A DNA stretch of 64,000 bases, from assembly GCF_014385005.1 (NCBI RefSeq), contig NZ_JACRSZ010000006.1, positions 62,001 through 126,000 of the forward strand, in the 5' to 3' direction. The notes beneath the pieces were generated by a model that was given only the letters and a program-made list of their open reading frames with translations, was not told where the DNA came from and ran no database searches. Each line of letters opens with the position of its first letter. Position 1 is the stretch's first letter. Origin of the DNA: Jingyaoa shaoxingensis (GTDB lineage Bacteria; Bacillota; Clostridia; Lachnospirales; Lachnospiraceae). This document shows, one piece after another, positions 25,336 through 33,304 of the stretch. The translations under genes and the position numbers were made by a program.

Positions 25336-26669
25336 TATGATATCCTTCTGATAAAGTCTGTGTCTGTAGTTCCATTGACAAAATCCGGATGATTGACAAT
25401 TCCATACTGATAATCCACATTAGTATCAACACCTTCAATGATCACCTCACCCAGTGCACTTCGCAGTTTATCAATGGCTTCTTTTCTGCTGTGTGCCCAG
25501 ACAATCAGCTTGGCAATCATAGAATCATAATAGGGCGGAATGGTATATCCGCTGTAGATTGCTGTATCGATTCTCACGCCTTTTCCTCCCGGAAGATACA
25601 TATCTGTGATGGTTCCCGGAGACGGCCGGAAGTTCTTCTCAGGATTTTCTGCATTGATCCGGCACTCAATGGCATGTCCGTTAATATGGATATCTTCTTG
25701 TGTAAACATCAGCTTCTCTCCGGATGCGATACGGATCTGAGCCTTAATCAGATCAATTCCCGTGACGCATTCTGTCACCGGATGTTCCACCTGAATTCTG
25801 GTATTCATCTCCATAAAATAAAAACTGCCATCTTTTTCCAGCAGAAATTCAATGGTTCCCGCATTGGTATAGCCGGCTGCTTTCGCCGCCTTCACTGCAG
25901 CCTGCCCCATTTTGCTGCGCAGTTCTTCGGAAAGTGCCGGGGATGGAGATTCCTCTATCAGCTTCTGGTGATTTCTCTGGATCGAACAGTCACGCTCTCC
26001 CAGATGTACTACATTCCCGTAATGATCTGCCAGGATCTGAAATTCAATATGACGGGGATGAAGCACCAGATGTTCCAGATACATGGTATTGTCATGAAAG
26101 GCATTTTCTGTCTCTTTCTGTGCTGTCTGAAAAGCCGTCTCGAATTCCTCCGGTGTATACACTTCCCGCATACCTTTTCCACCGCCGCCAAGAGCTGCCT
26201 TAATCATAATCGGATAACCGATCTCTTCTGCCAGTTTTTTGCCTTCTTCTGCAGTATAGACTGCTTCCTGACTTCCCGGAATCACCGGAACGCCCGCTTC
26301 CATCATGGTATTTCTGGCTTCCTGCTTATTGCCCAGTCGGGCAATGGTAGCAGAATCCGGTCCGATAAAAGTAATATGACACTGCTCACACAGCTCCGCA
26401 AACTTGCTGTTTTCCGACAGAAATCCAAATCCCGGATGAATGGCATCTGCACCGGAAACCACCGTTGCACTGATGATCCGTTCCATGCTCAGATAACTTT
26501 CCGCCGATGCCGCCGGGCCAATGCAGATAGCTTCATCTGCCAGCTTGGTATGCAGGGCATCTTTGTCTGCCTCGGAATAAACCGCAACTGTTTCGATTCC
26601 CATTTCCCGGCATGCACGTATAATCCGCACCGCAATCTCACCACGATTGGCAATGAGTATTTTTTTCAT
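25335..26669 (-). CDS. accC: Acetyl-CoA carboxylase, biotin carboxylase subunit
   Basis: This 444-residue ATP-grasp enzyme carboxylates the biotin on AccB. It begins [20 protein letters not shown], with [19 protein letters not shown], the glycine-rich ATP loop [35 protein letters not shown] and the catalytic [14 protein letters not shown]. The length is that of the stand-alone bacterial subunit. It sits between fabZ (13 nt upstream) and the fused carboxyltransferase. Confidence 0.97.
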   Translation of the reverse strand: MKKILIANRGEIAVRIIRACREMGIETVAVYSEADKDALHTKLADEAICIGPAASAESYLSMERIISATVVSGADAIHPGFGFLSENSKFAELCEQCHITFIGPDSATIARLGNKQEARNTMMEAGVPVIPGSQEAVYTAEEGKKLAEEIGYPIMIKAALGGGGKGMREVYTPEEFETAFQTAQKETENAFHDNTMYLEHLVLHPRHIEFQILADHYGNVVHLGERDCSIQRNHQKLIEESPSPALSEELRSKMGQAAVKAAKAAGYTNAGTIEFLLEKDGSFYFMEMNTRIQVEHPVTECVTGIDLIKAQIRIASGEKLMFTQEDIHINGHAIECRINAENPEKNFRPSPGTITDMYLPGGKGVRIDTAIYSGYTIPPYYDSMIAKLIVWAHSRKEAIDKLRSALGEVIIEGVDTNVDYQYGIVNHPDFVNGTTDTDFIRRIS

Positions 26670-26682
26670 CGCTGTTTCCTTC

Positions 26683-27111
26683 CTATCCCACCATAAAAGT
26701 CAGTTCTGCGCTGACTACCACTTTTCCGTCTACGGAAGCGACTGCTTCTCCTACACCTACCGGTCCCTTGGACTTAATAATCCGAGTCTCCAGGCGAAGC
26801 TTGTCTCCAGGCACAACCTTGCCACGGAATTTGCACTTCTGAATCCCGCCAAAATATGCGGTTTTTCCTTTATTCTCTTCCAGGCTCAGGATGGCTACCG
26901 CCCCTGCCTGTGCCAGTGCCTCCACAGTGAGTACTCCCGGCATTACCGGCTCCTGTGGAAAATGCCCTGCAAAAAATTCTTCCCTGTAGGACACACATTT
27001 ATAAGCGACCGCATACTGCCCCGGTTCATAGTCTTCTACATAATCCAGAAGCAGAAACGGATGCCTGTGTGGGATAATCTCCTGAATTCCTTTTATATCT
27101 AAATGTTTCAT
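26683..27111 (-). CDS. fabZ: 3-hydroxyacyl-ACP dehydratase FabZ
   Basis: This 142-residue hot-dog-fold dehydratase of the elongation cycle has LDIKGIQEIIPHRHPFLLLD and the catalytic block AGHFPQEPVMPGVLTVEALAQ, with H50 and E64. No fabM isomerase and no fabA are seen in the operon, so how unsaturated fatty acids arise is not explained here. The start at 27111 has GAGAAG upstream. Confidence 0.96.
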   Translation of the reverse strand: MKHLDIKGIQEIIPHRHPFLLLDYVEDYEPGQYAVAYKCVSYREEFFAGHFPQEPVMPGVLTVEALAQAGAVAILSLEENKGKTAYFGGIQKCKFRGKVVPGDKLRLETRIIKSKGPVGVGEAVASVDGKVVVSAELTFMVG

Positions 27112-27164
27112 ACTTATCTTCTCATCTTATGTATCTGATCTGCAGATACATAACCTCCTGTGTC

Positions 27165-27650
27165 TTACTGTAACTTAAATAATGGCTGACCATATTCCAC
27201 CGCCTGGCCGTTTTCCACCAGAATCTCCGCGATGGTTCCGTCGTAATCACTTTCAATCTCGTTCATCAGTTTCATGGCTTCTACGATCGCCAGCACCTGA
27301 CCTTTTTTCACCGTATCTCCAACCTGTACAAATGCCTCTGCATCTTCTGCCGGAGCTGCGTAAAAGACACCCACCAGAGGAGATGTGATCACTTTGCCTT
27401 CTGCTCCTTTCTTCTCTGCCTGCGGCTGAGTGCTTTCTTCTGCCATACCAGCCTTTGGTACAGATTCTTTTGCAGATGCAGTTGAAATGCCAGGAGCTGC
27501 TGCTTCCATTGGTGCCATATTCTGATAAATGACTGTCTTGCCCTGCTTCTTTTCCAGTCTGACAGTCATGCCACTCTCCTCATAGGAAAACTCTGTCAGA
27601 TTGGATGCAGAGACTGTATTCACCAGCCGAATCATCTGTTCGATATCCAT
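27165..27650 (-). CDS. accB: Biotin carboxyl carrier protein of acetyl-CoA carboxylase
   Basis: A 161-residue carrier. The N-terminal helix (MDIEQMIRLVNTVSASNLTEF) is followed by a flexible Ala/Pro/Glu-rich linker (about 45-85) and a biotinyl domain with K127 in VEAMKLMNE. It ends GQAVEYGQPLFKLQ. It carries the biotin between AccC and the fused carboxyltransferase. A repeat (27693-27755) fills the gap after fabF. Confidence 0.96.
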   Translation of the reverse strand: MDIEQMIRLVNTVSASNLTEFSYEESGMTVRLEKKQGKTVIYQNMAPMEAAAPGISTASAKESVPKAGMAEESTQPQAEKKGAEGKVITSPLVGVFYAAPAEDAEAFVQVGDTVKKGQVLAIVEAMKLMNEIESDYDGTIAEILVENGQAVEYGQPLFKLQ

Positions 27651-27692
27651 GTCTGTTTCCTTCCTGTCACCGGATCATCCGTGTGACGATAC

Positions 27693-27755
27693 TATCCTTT
27701 CAAGAATGCCTCGGCATTCTTGCTGCGAGATGCGCGTCATGCAATGCATGACATA
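27693..27755. repeat. 63-nt double-hairpin repeat, copy 1
   Basis: It contains AAGAATGCC-TC-GGCATTCTT and GTCATGC-AAT-GCATGAC, joined by GCTGCGAGATGCGC. The copy at 56416-56478 is identical at 62 of 63 positions. It lies between fabF and accB inside the operon, so it is transcribed. Confidence 0.9.
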
Positions 27756-27757
27756 CA

Positions 27758-28993
27758 TCAGATATACTTTTTCAACAACAACGATGCATTATGCCCGCCA
27801 AATCCAAGCGAATTGGTCATAACATAGTTCAGTTCTTTTTCCACCGGTGCGCCAAGCGTATAATTCAGATCACATTCCGGATCTGTCTCGGCAGTGCCGA
27901 CCGTCTGATGGATGTATCCTTCTTCCATGGATTTTACACAGGTAACAAATTCCACACCGCCTGCTGCACCAAGAAGGTGACCAATCATGGATTTGGTGGA
28001 ATTGATGTACAGATCTTTTGCAGCATTCCCAAATGCCAGTTTGATGGCTCTTGTCTCAAAAAGATCATTATGATGGGTACTGGTTCCGTGGGCGTTGATG
28101 TAATCCACCTGTTCCGGTGTTACCTCTGCCTCTTTCATAGCATATTCCATGGCTTTTGCTGCGCCGCTGCCATCCTCGCATGGCGATGTGATATGATAGG
28201 CGTCTCCTGTTGCGCCGTATCCCACCAGTTCTGCATAGATATGGGCATTTCTGGAAAGTGCATGCTCCAATTCTTCCAGAACCACTACTCCGGCGCCTTC
28301 TCCCAGTACAAATCCACTGCGGTCCTTATCAAATGGTATGGACGCACGAAGAGGATCTGTGGATGTGGTCAGTGCAGTCAGATTGGTAAATCCGGCTATG
28401 GCTGTCGGCGTAATACTGCTCTCTGTACCTCCCGCCAGCATAATTTCCGCGTCTCCGTACTGAATCGCCCGAAGAGCATCTCCGATACAGTTGGTTCCGG
28501 ATGCACAGGCAGTTACTACATTTGTACATTTCCCTTTCAAACCAAGCTGGATGGACACATTTCCTGCTGCCATATTCGAGATCATCAATGGTACCATAAG
28601 AGGATTCACCCTTCCCGGTCCTTTGGTAAGAATCTTTTCGTATTCTTTTTCAATAATATTCAGAGAGCCGATTCCGGAGCCGATGGTTACGCCTGCACGG
28701 AACGGATCTTCCTGTTCCATATCCAGTCCTGCATCTTCAAAGGCTTCTCTGGCGGCAGCTACCGCAAACTGGGAAAATGCTTCCATTCTGCGGGCTGCCC
28801 TTGCATCCATGCGCTCTTTTGCATCAAAATTCTTCACTTCCGCTGCCAGCTTTACCTTATAATTCGTTGTATCAAATTTCGTAATTTCCCCAATTCCAAC
28901 AGTTCCCGCTTTGATGGAATTCCAGAATTCCTCCACGGTATTTCCAATGGGTGTAACCGCTCCGAGACCGGTCACCACAACTCTTCTTTTCAT
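27758..28993 (-). CDS. fabF: 3-oxoacyl-ACP synthase II
   Basis: This 411-residue condensing enzyme carries nucleophile C163 in TACASGTNCIGDALRAIQYG and catalytic histidines in INAHGTSTHHND and KSMIGHLLGAAGG. It starts at the ATG ending at 28993 (MKRRVVVTGLGAVTPIGN) behind GGAAAC. The upstream in-frame extension is repeat sequence, not protein. It follows fabG after a 189-nt gap full of hairpins, which is unusual inside an otherwise tight operon. Confidence 0.97.
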   Translation of the reverse strand: MKRRVVVTGLGAVTPIGNTVEEFWNSIKAGTVGIGEITKFDTTNYKVKLAAEVKNFDAKERMDARAARRMEAFSQFAVAAAREAFEDAGLDMEQEDPFRAGVTIGSGIGSLNIIEKEYEKILTKGPGRVNPLMVPLMISNMAAGNVSIQLGLKGKCTNVVTACASGTNCIGDALRAIQYGDAEIMLAGGTESSITPTAIAGFTNLTALTTSTDPLRASIPFDKDRSGFVLGEGAGVVVLEELEHALSRNAHIYAELVGYGATGDAYHITSPCEDGSGAAKAMEYAMKEAEVTPEQVDYINAHGTSTHHNDLFETRAIKLAFGNAAKDLYINSTKSMIGHLLGAAGGVEFVTCVKSMEEGYIHQTVGTAETDPECDLNYTLGAPVEKELNYVMTNSLGFGGHNASLLLKKYI

Positions 28994-29029
28994 GCTTGTT
29001 TCCTTTCTTTTACTATAATACCCACGAAT

Positions 29030-29178
29030 TGCTCCGCAGTGAGCTGCCTCCCGCAATTCTGCAAACATTCGGAATCCGCTGATTTGCTGTGCAAATCGCT
29101 GCTTCCTCATGTTTGGCGGGTCCCAAGGTCAAAATCCTTATCATGCAAGCATGAACGGATTTCTGACCTTTTGTCCCT
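29030..29178. repeat. Multi-hairpin intercistronic region between fabG and fabF
   Basis: The main hairpin (29125-29170) pairs AAGGTCAAAATCC with GGATTTCTGACCTT and carries a nested CATGCAAGCATG. Further small palindromes (for example GATTTGC-TGT-GCAAATC at 29081-29097) fill 29030-29120. No gene is supported. The structure resembles REP/BIME-type intergenic mosaics and may modulate operon mRNA stability. Confidence 0.7.
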
Positions 29179-29182
29179 GGTA

Positions 29183-29920
29183 TTAACACATTCCACCGTC
29201 TACATGAATCACCTGTCCTGTAATGTATCCGGCATCTTCTGATACCAGAAATGCTACGGCACCAGCCACGTCTTCCGGCTTACCAAATGTTCCAAGAGGG
29301 ATCTGTTTTCTGCTGTTTTCTTTTACGGCATCACTTAATACGGCGGTCATCTCTGTATCAATGAATCCAGGAGCAATGGCATTCACTGTGATCCCACGGG
29401 ATGCCAGTTCCTTTGCCGCTGTTTTGGTCAGGCCGATAACGCCTGCCTTAGATGCTGCATAATTTGCCTGCCCCGCATTACCGGATACCCCGACTACAGA
29501 TGCCATATTGACGATGCGTCCTTTTTTCTGCTTTAACATATAACGGGACACAAAACGGATCATATGAAAAGTTCCCTTCAGATTCGTATCCAGTACCCGG
29601 TCAAAATCTTCTTCGGACATGCGCATCAGCAGTCCGTCTCTGGTGATCCCTGCATTGTTCACCAATACATCGATCTGACCATTTTCTTCTATCACTTTTT
29701 CCACAAACTTCTGGCAGCTTGCAAAATCTGCCACGTTGCACTGTGCCGTGTCTGCCTGACCGCCCATCTGTTCAATCTGGTTCTTTACTTCCAGAGCTGC
29801 TGCTTCTGAGCCGTTATAATTAATGATTACTTTGTAGCCATCCTTTGCCAGACGGAGGGCTACTGCCCTGCCGATTCCTCTGGAAGCTCCGGTTACTACT
29901 GCTATTTTCTGATCTGACAT
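29183..29920 (-). CDS. fabG: 3-oxoacyl-ACP reductase
   Basis: This 245-residue short-chain dehydrogenase uses NADPH to reduce 3-oxoacyl-ACP. It has the nucleotide-binding VTGASRGIGRAVALRLA, NNAGITRDGLLMRMSEEDFD, the catalytic YAASKAG triad and APGFIDTEMT. Its first 19 nt overlap the end of fabD, indicating coupled translation. Confidence 0.97.
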   Translation of the reverse strand: MSDQKIAVVTGASRGIGRAVALRLAKDGYKVIINYNGSEAAALEVKNQIEQMGGQADTAQCNVADFASCQKFVEKVIEENGQIDVLVNNAGITRDGLLMRMSEEDFDRVLDTNLKGTFHMIRFVSRYMLKQKKGRIVNMASVVGVSGNAGQANYAASKAGVIGLTKTAAKELASRGITVNAIAPGFIDTEMTAVLSDAVKENSRKQIPLGTFGKPEDVAGAVAFLVSEDAGYITGQVIHVDGGMC

Positions 29921-30822
29921 ATCTCTTCCAAATCCTTCCAGCAGGATACATGAAGTACCTGCACGTTTCTGTCTATCTTCTTTAAAAATCCTTCCAGTGT
30001 TTTTCCCGGTCCGATCTCTACAAAAGTATCCACTCCGTCTGCCAGCATGGTTTCCATGCTCTGCATCCAGCGCACCGGTGAATACATCTGCCGTACCAGC
30101 AGATCAATGATCTCTGTTGAATCTGTCACTTTCTGTGCATTTACATTGGTCACATAGGGTATCTTTAACGGACTGAATGTTATCTGCTCCAGTTCCTTTT
30201 GAAGGGATTCCCCCGCAGATTTCAGCATCGGAGAATGGAAAGGTCCGCTGACATTCAGCATCACTGTCCGTCTGGCTCCGGCTTCTTTTAATTTCTCTGC
30301 CGCCAGATGTACCGCTGCTGTCTTTCCGGTAATGACAATCTGCCCCGGACAGTTATAATTGGCAATGGTTACATCCGGAATCTCTTCCAGGACTTCCTCT
30401 ATCTTCTTCTCATCCAGTGCCAGCACTGCACACATGGCGCCCTCACCTGACGGTACAGTATGCTGCATCAGCATGCCTCTTTTTCGCACCAGACGAATGG
30501 CATCCAGGTCACTCATGCCCCCAGCCACTGCAATGGCCGCATATTCGCCAAGGCTTAACCCAGCTGTAATATCTGCATGCATGCCATGCTGTTCCAGTTC
30601 CCGGCACATGGCAAGGTACGTGGTCACCAGTGCTGCCTGTGTATATTCCGTCTGATCCAGGAGATCATTTTCTTCAAAGCAAAGTGCCTTCATATCCAGT
30701 CCCAGTGCTTCGCCGGCTTCCTCAAAAAGCCTTGCTGCCTTCTGACTGTTCTCATAAAAATCTTTTCCCATGCCGCACTTCTGTACACCCTGTCCCGGGA
30801 AAAGAAAGGCTGTCTTACTCAT
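29902..30822 (-). CDS. fabD: Malonyl-CoA:ACP transacylase
   Basis: This 306-residue enzyme loads malonate onto ACP. It begins KTAFLFPGQGVQKCGMGKDFY and has the nucleophile S90 in GLSLGEYAA. The malonyl-binding region is VRKRGMLMQ, with GPFHSPMLKSAG containing the conserved histidine. It overlaps fabK by 8 nt upstream and fabG downstream. Confidence 0.97.
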   Translation of the reverse strand: MSKTAFLFPGQGVQKCGMGKDFYENSQKAARLFEEAGEALGLDMKALCFEENDLLDQTEYTQAALVTTYLAMCRELEQHGMHADITAGLSLGEYAAIAVAGGMSDLDAIRLVRKRGMLMQHTVPSGEGAMCAVLALDEKKIEEVLEEIPDVTIANYNCPGQIVITGKTAAVHLAAEKLKEAGARRTVMLNVSGPFHSPMLKSAGESLQKELEQITFSPLKIPYVTNVNAQKVTDSTEIIDLLVRQMYSPVRWMQSMETMLADGVDTFVEIGPGKTLEGFLKKIDRNVQVLHVSCWKDLEEICQIRK

Positions 30823-31753
30823 ACATTCCTGTTCCTTTCAGTAACGCATCTGTCTCTGTTACCAGCTTCTGAATCAGTTCCTGACATGACATTTTTTCTT
30901 TTACCAGACCGGCAATCTGTCCGGACATGACACTTCCGTTCTTCACATCCCCTTCTACTACGGCTTTTCGAAGACCGCCAAGGGTCAAAAGTTCCAGTTC
31001 TTCGAATCCTGCACCGCTGTTTTCCAGTGCAAGGTATTTTTTCGTCATATCATTTCTCAGTGCACGAACCGGATGTCCTGTAGTTCTGCCTGTCACACGG
31101 GTATCAATATCTTTGGCATGGATAATCATGTCTTTGTAATTTTCATGTACCTGGGATTCTGTGGTTACCACAAAATGAGTTCCCATCTGAACGCCTCTTG
31201 CTCCCAGCATAAATGCTGCCGCAATGCCTCTTCCATCTGCAATACCACCTGCGGCGATCACCGGAATCTCCACTGCATCTACCACCTGCGGAACCAGAGC
31301 CATGGTGGTACTCTCTCCCACATGACCACCGGATTCACAGCCTTCTGCCACTACCGCATCTGCGCCTGCACGCTGCATTCTCTTTGCCATGGCTACGGAT
31401 GCGACTACCGGAATGACCTTCACTCCTGCTTCTTTCCACATCTTCATATATTTTTCCGGGCTTCCGGCTCCGGTGGTAACCACCTTCACGCCTTCTTCCA
31501 CAATCACCTTTGCCACATCATCCGCATATGGACTCATGAGCATGATGTTCACGCCAAATGGCTTCTGTGTCAGTTCTTTTGCTTTGCGGATCTGTTCTCT
31601 GACCCAGTCTGCCGGTGCACTTGCTGCGCCGATCAGCCCCAGACCTCCGGCTTCTGACACAGCCGCTGCCAGATGATACTCTGCAACCCATGCCATACCG
31701 CCCTGGATAATCGGGTATTCGATTCCAAGTAATTCTGTAATCTCCGTCTTCAT
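30815..31753 (-). CDS. fabK: Enoyl-ACP reductase II (FabK)
   Basis: This 312-residue FMN-dependent enoyl reductase catalyses the last step of elongation. It has IEYPIIQGGMAWVAEYHLAAAVSEAGGLG, CESGGHVGESTTM (catalytic-type histidine) and AAGGIADGRGIAAAFMLGARGVQMGTHFV. It replaces FabI, which is absent from the operon; FabK enzymes are insensitive to triclosan. The start at 31753 follows AGGAG. Confidence 0.95.
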   Translation of the reverse strand: MKTEITELLGIEYPIIQGGMAWVAEYHLAAAVSEAGGLGLIGAASAPADWVREQIRKAKELTQKPFGVNIMLMSPYADDVAKVIVEEGVKVVTTGAGSPEKYMKMWKEAGVKVIPVVASVAMAKRMQRAGADAVVAEGCESGGHVGESTTMALVPQVVDAVEIPVIAAGGIADGRGIAAAFMLGARGVQMGTHFVVTTESQVHENYKDMIIHAKDIDTRVTGRTTGHPVRALRNDMTKKYLALENSGAGFEELELLTLGGLRKAVVEGDVKNGSVMSGQIAGLVKEKMSCQELIQKLVTETDALLKGTGMYE

Positions 31754-31766
31754 ATCCCAACTCCTG

Positions 31767-31994
31767 TTATTCCTGATGGCTTTCCACATATTTCACAACA
31801 GCACCGACTGTTGTCAGTTCCTCCAGATCCTCTGTCGGGATCTCCACACCGAACTCCTCTTCCAGCGCCATTACCAGTTCAAACAGATCCAGGGAATCTA
31901 CTCCCAGATCTTCCTTAAAAGAAGCACCTTCTGTAATGGTATTCATATCAATATTTAAGTTTTCTGCGATCATTTCTCTGATTTTTTCAAACAT
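31767..31994 (-). CDS. acpP: Acyl carrier protein
   Basis: This 75-residue acidic four-helix protein carries a phosphopantetheine attachment site S34 in [20 protein letters not shown] start at the ATG ending at 31994 ([14 protein letters not shown]) because GGAGAT lies upstream; the longer frame is leader sequence. It lies between fabH and fabK. Confidence 0.96.
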   Translation of the reverse strand: MFEKIREMIAENLNIDMNTITEGASFKEDLGVDSLDLFELVMALEEEFGVEIPTEDLEELTTVGAVVKYVESHQE

Positions 31995-32045
31995 GTTTTT
32001 AATCTCCTTTTTGCTCTTTTTTATTATAATTTCTGATCTGAGCGC

Positions 32046-32073
32046 AGGCATTCTTGCATATTCAAGAATGCCT
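32046..32073. repeat. AAGAATGCC-family palindrome between fabH and acpP
   Basis: AGGCATTCTTG and CAAGAATGCCT are perfect 11-bp arms around a 6-nt loop. It belongs to the same palindrome family as 27693-27755 and lies within the operon transcript. Confidence 0.8.
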
Positions 32074-32117
32074 GTCGGGCAATTCTATCTGTTGTAATAA
32101 CGATAGCCAGGTTTACA

Positions 32118-33083
32118 CTACCACTCAAGAATGCTTGCCCCCCAGGTAAGTCCTGCTCCAAATCCTGCCAGTATGATCTTCTGTCCTTTTTTCAGTCTCC
32201 CGTCCCGGTTCATCTCATCCAGCAATATCGGGATGCTGGCTGATGAAGTATTGCCGTATTCCTGCATATTCATGGGAAATTTTGCCAGAGGTACCTTCAG
32301 ATGTCTGCTGACTGCCTCTACGATCCTGCTGTTTGCCTGATGTAAAATCATCCAATCGATGTCGTCCAACGCAAGCGTATTTTTCTCCAGGACTTCCATA
32401 ATTACTGCCGGTACCTGCCGAACTGCAAATTTAAATACTTCCTGTCCGTCCATCTGCATTTTGTATTCTTCCTGGCGGAAACGTTGATTTTCCATATCTC
32501 CGTCAAAAAAACTTTTGCACTTCAGTGCTACACCTTTTTTCCCATCTGAATGTGCTGCCGGAAGATAGCCGTTCCCTGATTCTGCTCTTAGTACTGCTGC
32601 ACCGGCACCGTCTCCGAACAAGATACAGGTCCCACGATCCTGCCAGTTGACCAGATTGGAAAGGCATTCGCTTCCAATGATCAAAACTGTCCTGTAGAAT
32701 CCTGCCTGAAGAAAGCTCTGTGCACTCTGATATGCCAGCACGAATCCGGTACAGGCTGCATTCAGGTCATAGGAAGCCGCATGGACTGCTCCGATCTCTT
32801 TTTGCACTTCACACGCTGTACATGGCAGCACCACATTAGATGAAATCGTTGACACAATCAGAAGGTCGATATCTTCCGCCGGGATCGCTGCCTGTTCCAA
32901 TGCAGACTTTGCAGCTTTCACAGCCAGTGATACACAGGTATCTTTTTTTGCGATGTGCCTTCGGGCAATACCTGTGCGTTCCCGGATCCACTCATCGTTT
33001 GTATCCACCATCTGGGACAGTTCCTCATTATCCAAAACCTTGTCCGGTACCGCCGAACCAGTCCCACATATTACTGCTCTCAT
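32118..33083 (-). CDS. fabH: 3-oxoacyl-ACP synthase III
   Basis: This 321-residue enzyme starts chain synthesis by condensing acyl-CoA with malonyl-ACP. It has catalytic C111 in LNAACTGFV, histidine in ILHQANSRIVEAV and asparagine in GNTSSASIP. It is first gene of the fab operon. GGAGGAG precedes the ATG, and the promoter with two FabT-like boxes lies within 110 nt. Confidence 0.97.
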   Translation of the reverse strand: MRAVICGTGSAVPDKVLDNEELSQMVDTNDEWIRERTGIARRHIAKKDTCVSLAVKAAKSALEQAAIPAEDIDLLIVSTISSNVVLPCTACEVQKEIGAVHAASYDLNAACTGFVLAYQSAQSFLQAGFYRTVLIIGSECLSNLVNWQDRGTCILFGDGAGAAVLRAESGNGYLPAAHSDGKKGVALKCKSFFDGDMENQRFRQEEYKMQMDGQEVFKFAVRQVPAVIMEVLEKNTLALDDIDWMILHQANSRIVEAVSRHLKVPLAKFPMNMQEYGNTSSASIPILLDEMNRDGRLKKGQKIILAGFGAGLTWGASILEW

Positions 33084-33132
33084 GTAATCTCCTCCATATA
33101 TTTGAGTCTCATATATTTTTATAGCAAATATA

Positions 33133-33191
33133 TTTGACTATCAAAGTATATGTGCAAATATTTTGTTTGTCAAGTAGTTTTATTATCAAAA
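33133..33191 (-). promoter_or_regulatory. fab operon promoter with two FabT-like operator boxes
   Basis: The promoter is TTGACA (33168-33173), exactly 17 nt, TATACT (33145-33150). Box 1, TTTGACTATCAAA (33133-33145), abuts the -10. Box 2, TTTTATTATCAAAA (33178-33191), lies just upstream of the -35. Both resemble the streptococcal FabT consensus TTTGATTATCAAA. Box position over the start region implies repression. Confidence 0.8.
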
Positions 33192-33205
33192 TAATATTTT
33201 CTTAA

Positions 33206-33250
33206 GAAAAAGCTGCCCCGCCTGTGCTTTCATACAAACGGAACAGCTTC
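33206..33250 (-). terminator. Terminator of amt
   Basis: AAGCTG...CAGCTT with further inner pairs (CCG/CGG) is followed by TTTTTCTT on the minus strand, about 55 nt past the amt stop. Confidence 0.85.
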
Positions 33251-33304
33251 ACATATCCAAATACTTAGGAGGTTGGATTTACAAATATAGTTATGATTTT
33301 TTTA

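Noticed and set aside
25389..26696. 435-residue plus-strand frame opposite accC
   Set aside because: It is the exact antisense of a highly conserved gene and has no ribosome site. Codon bias of accC creates it. The same applies to the long antisense frame at 27791-29242.
28994..29110. N-terminal extension of FabF by 39 residues
   Set aside because: The extension is translated palindromic repeat; the ribosome site and family N-terminus place the start at 28993.
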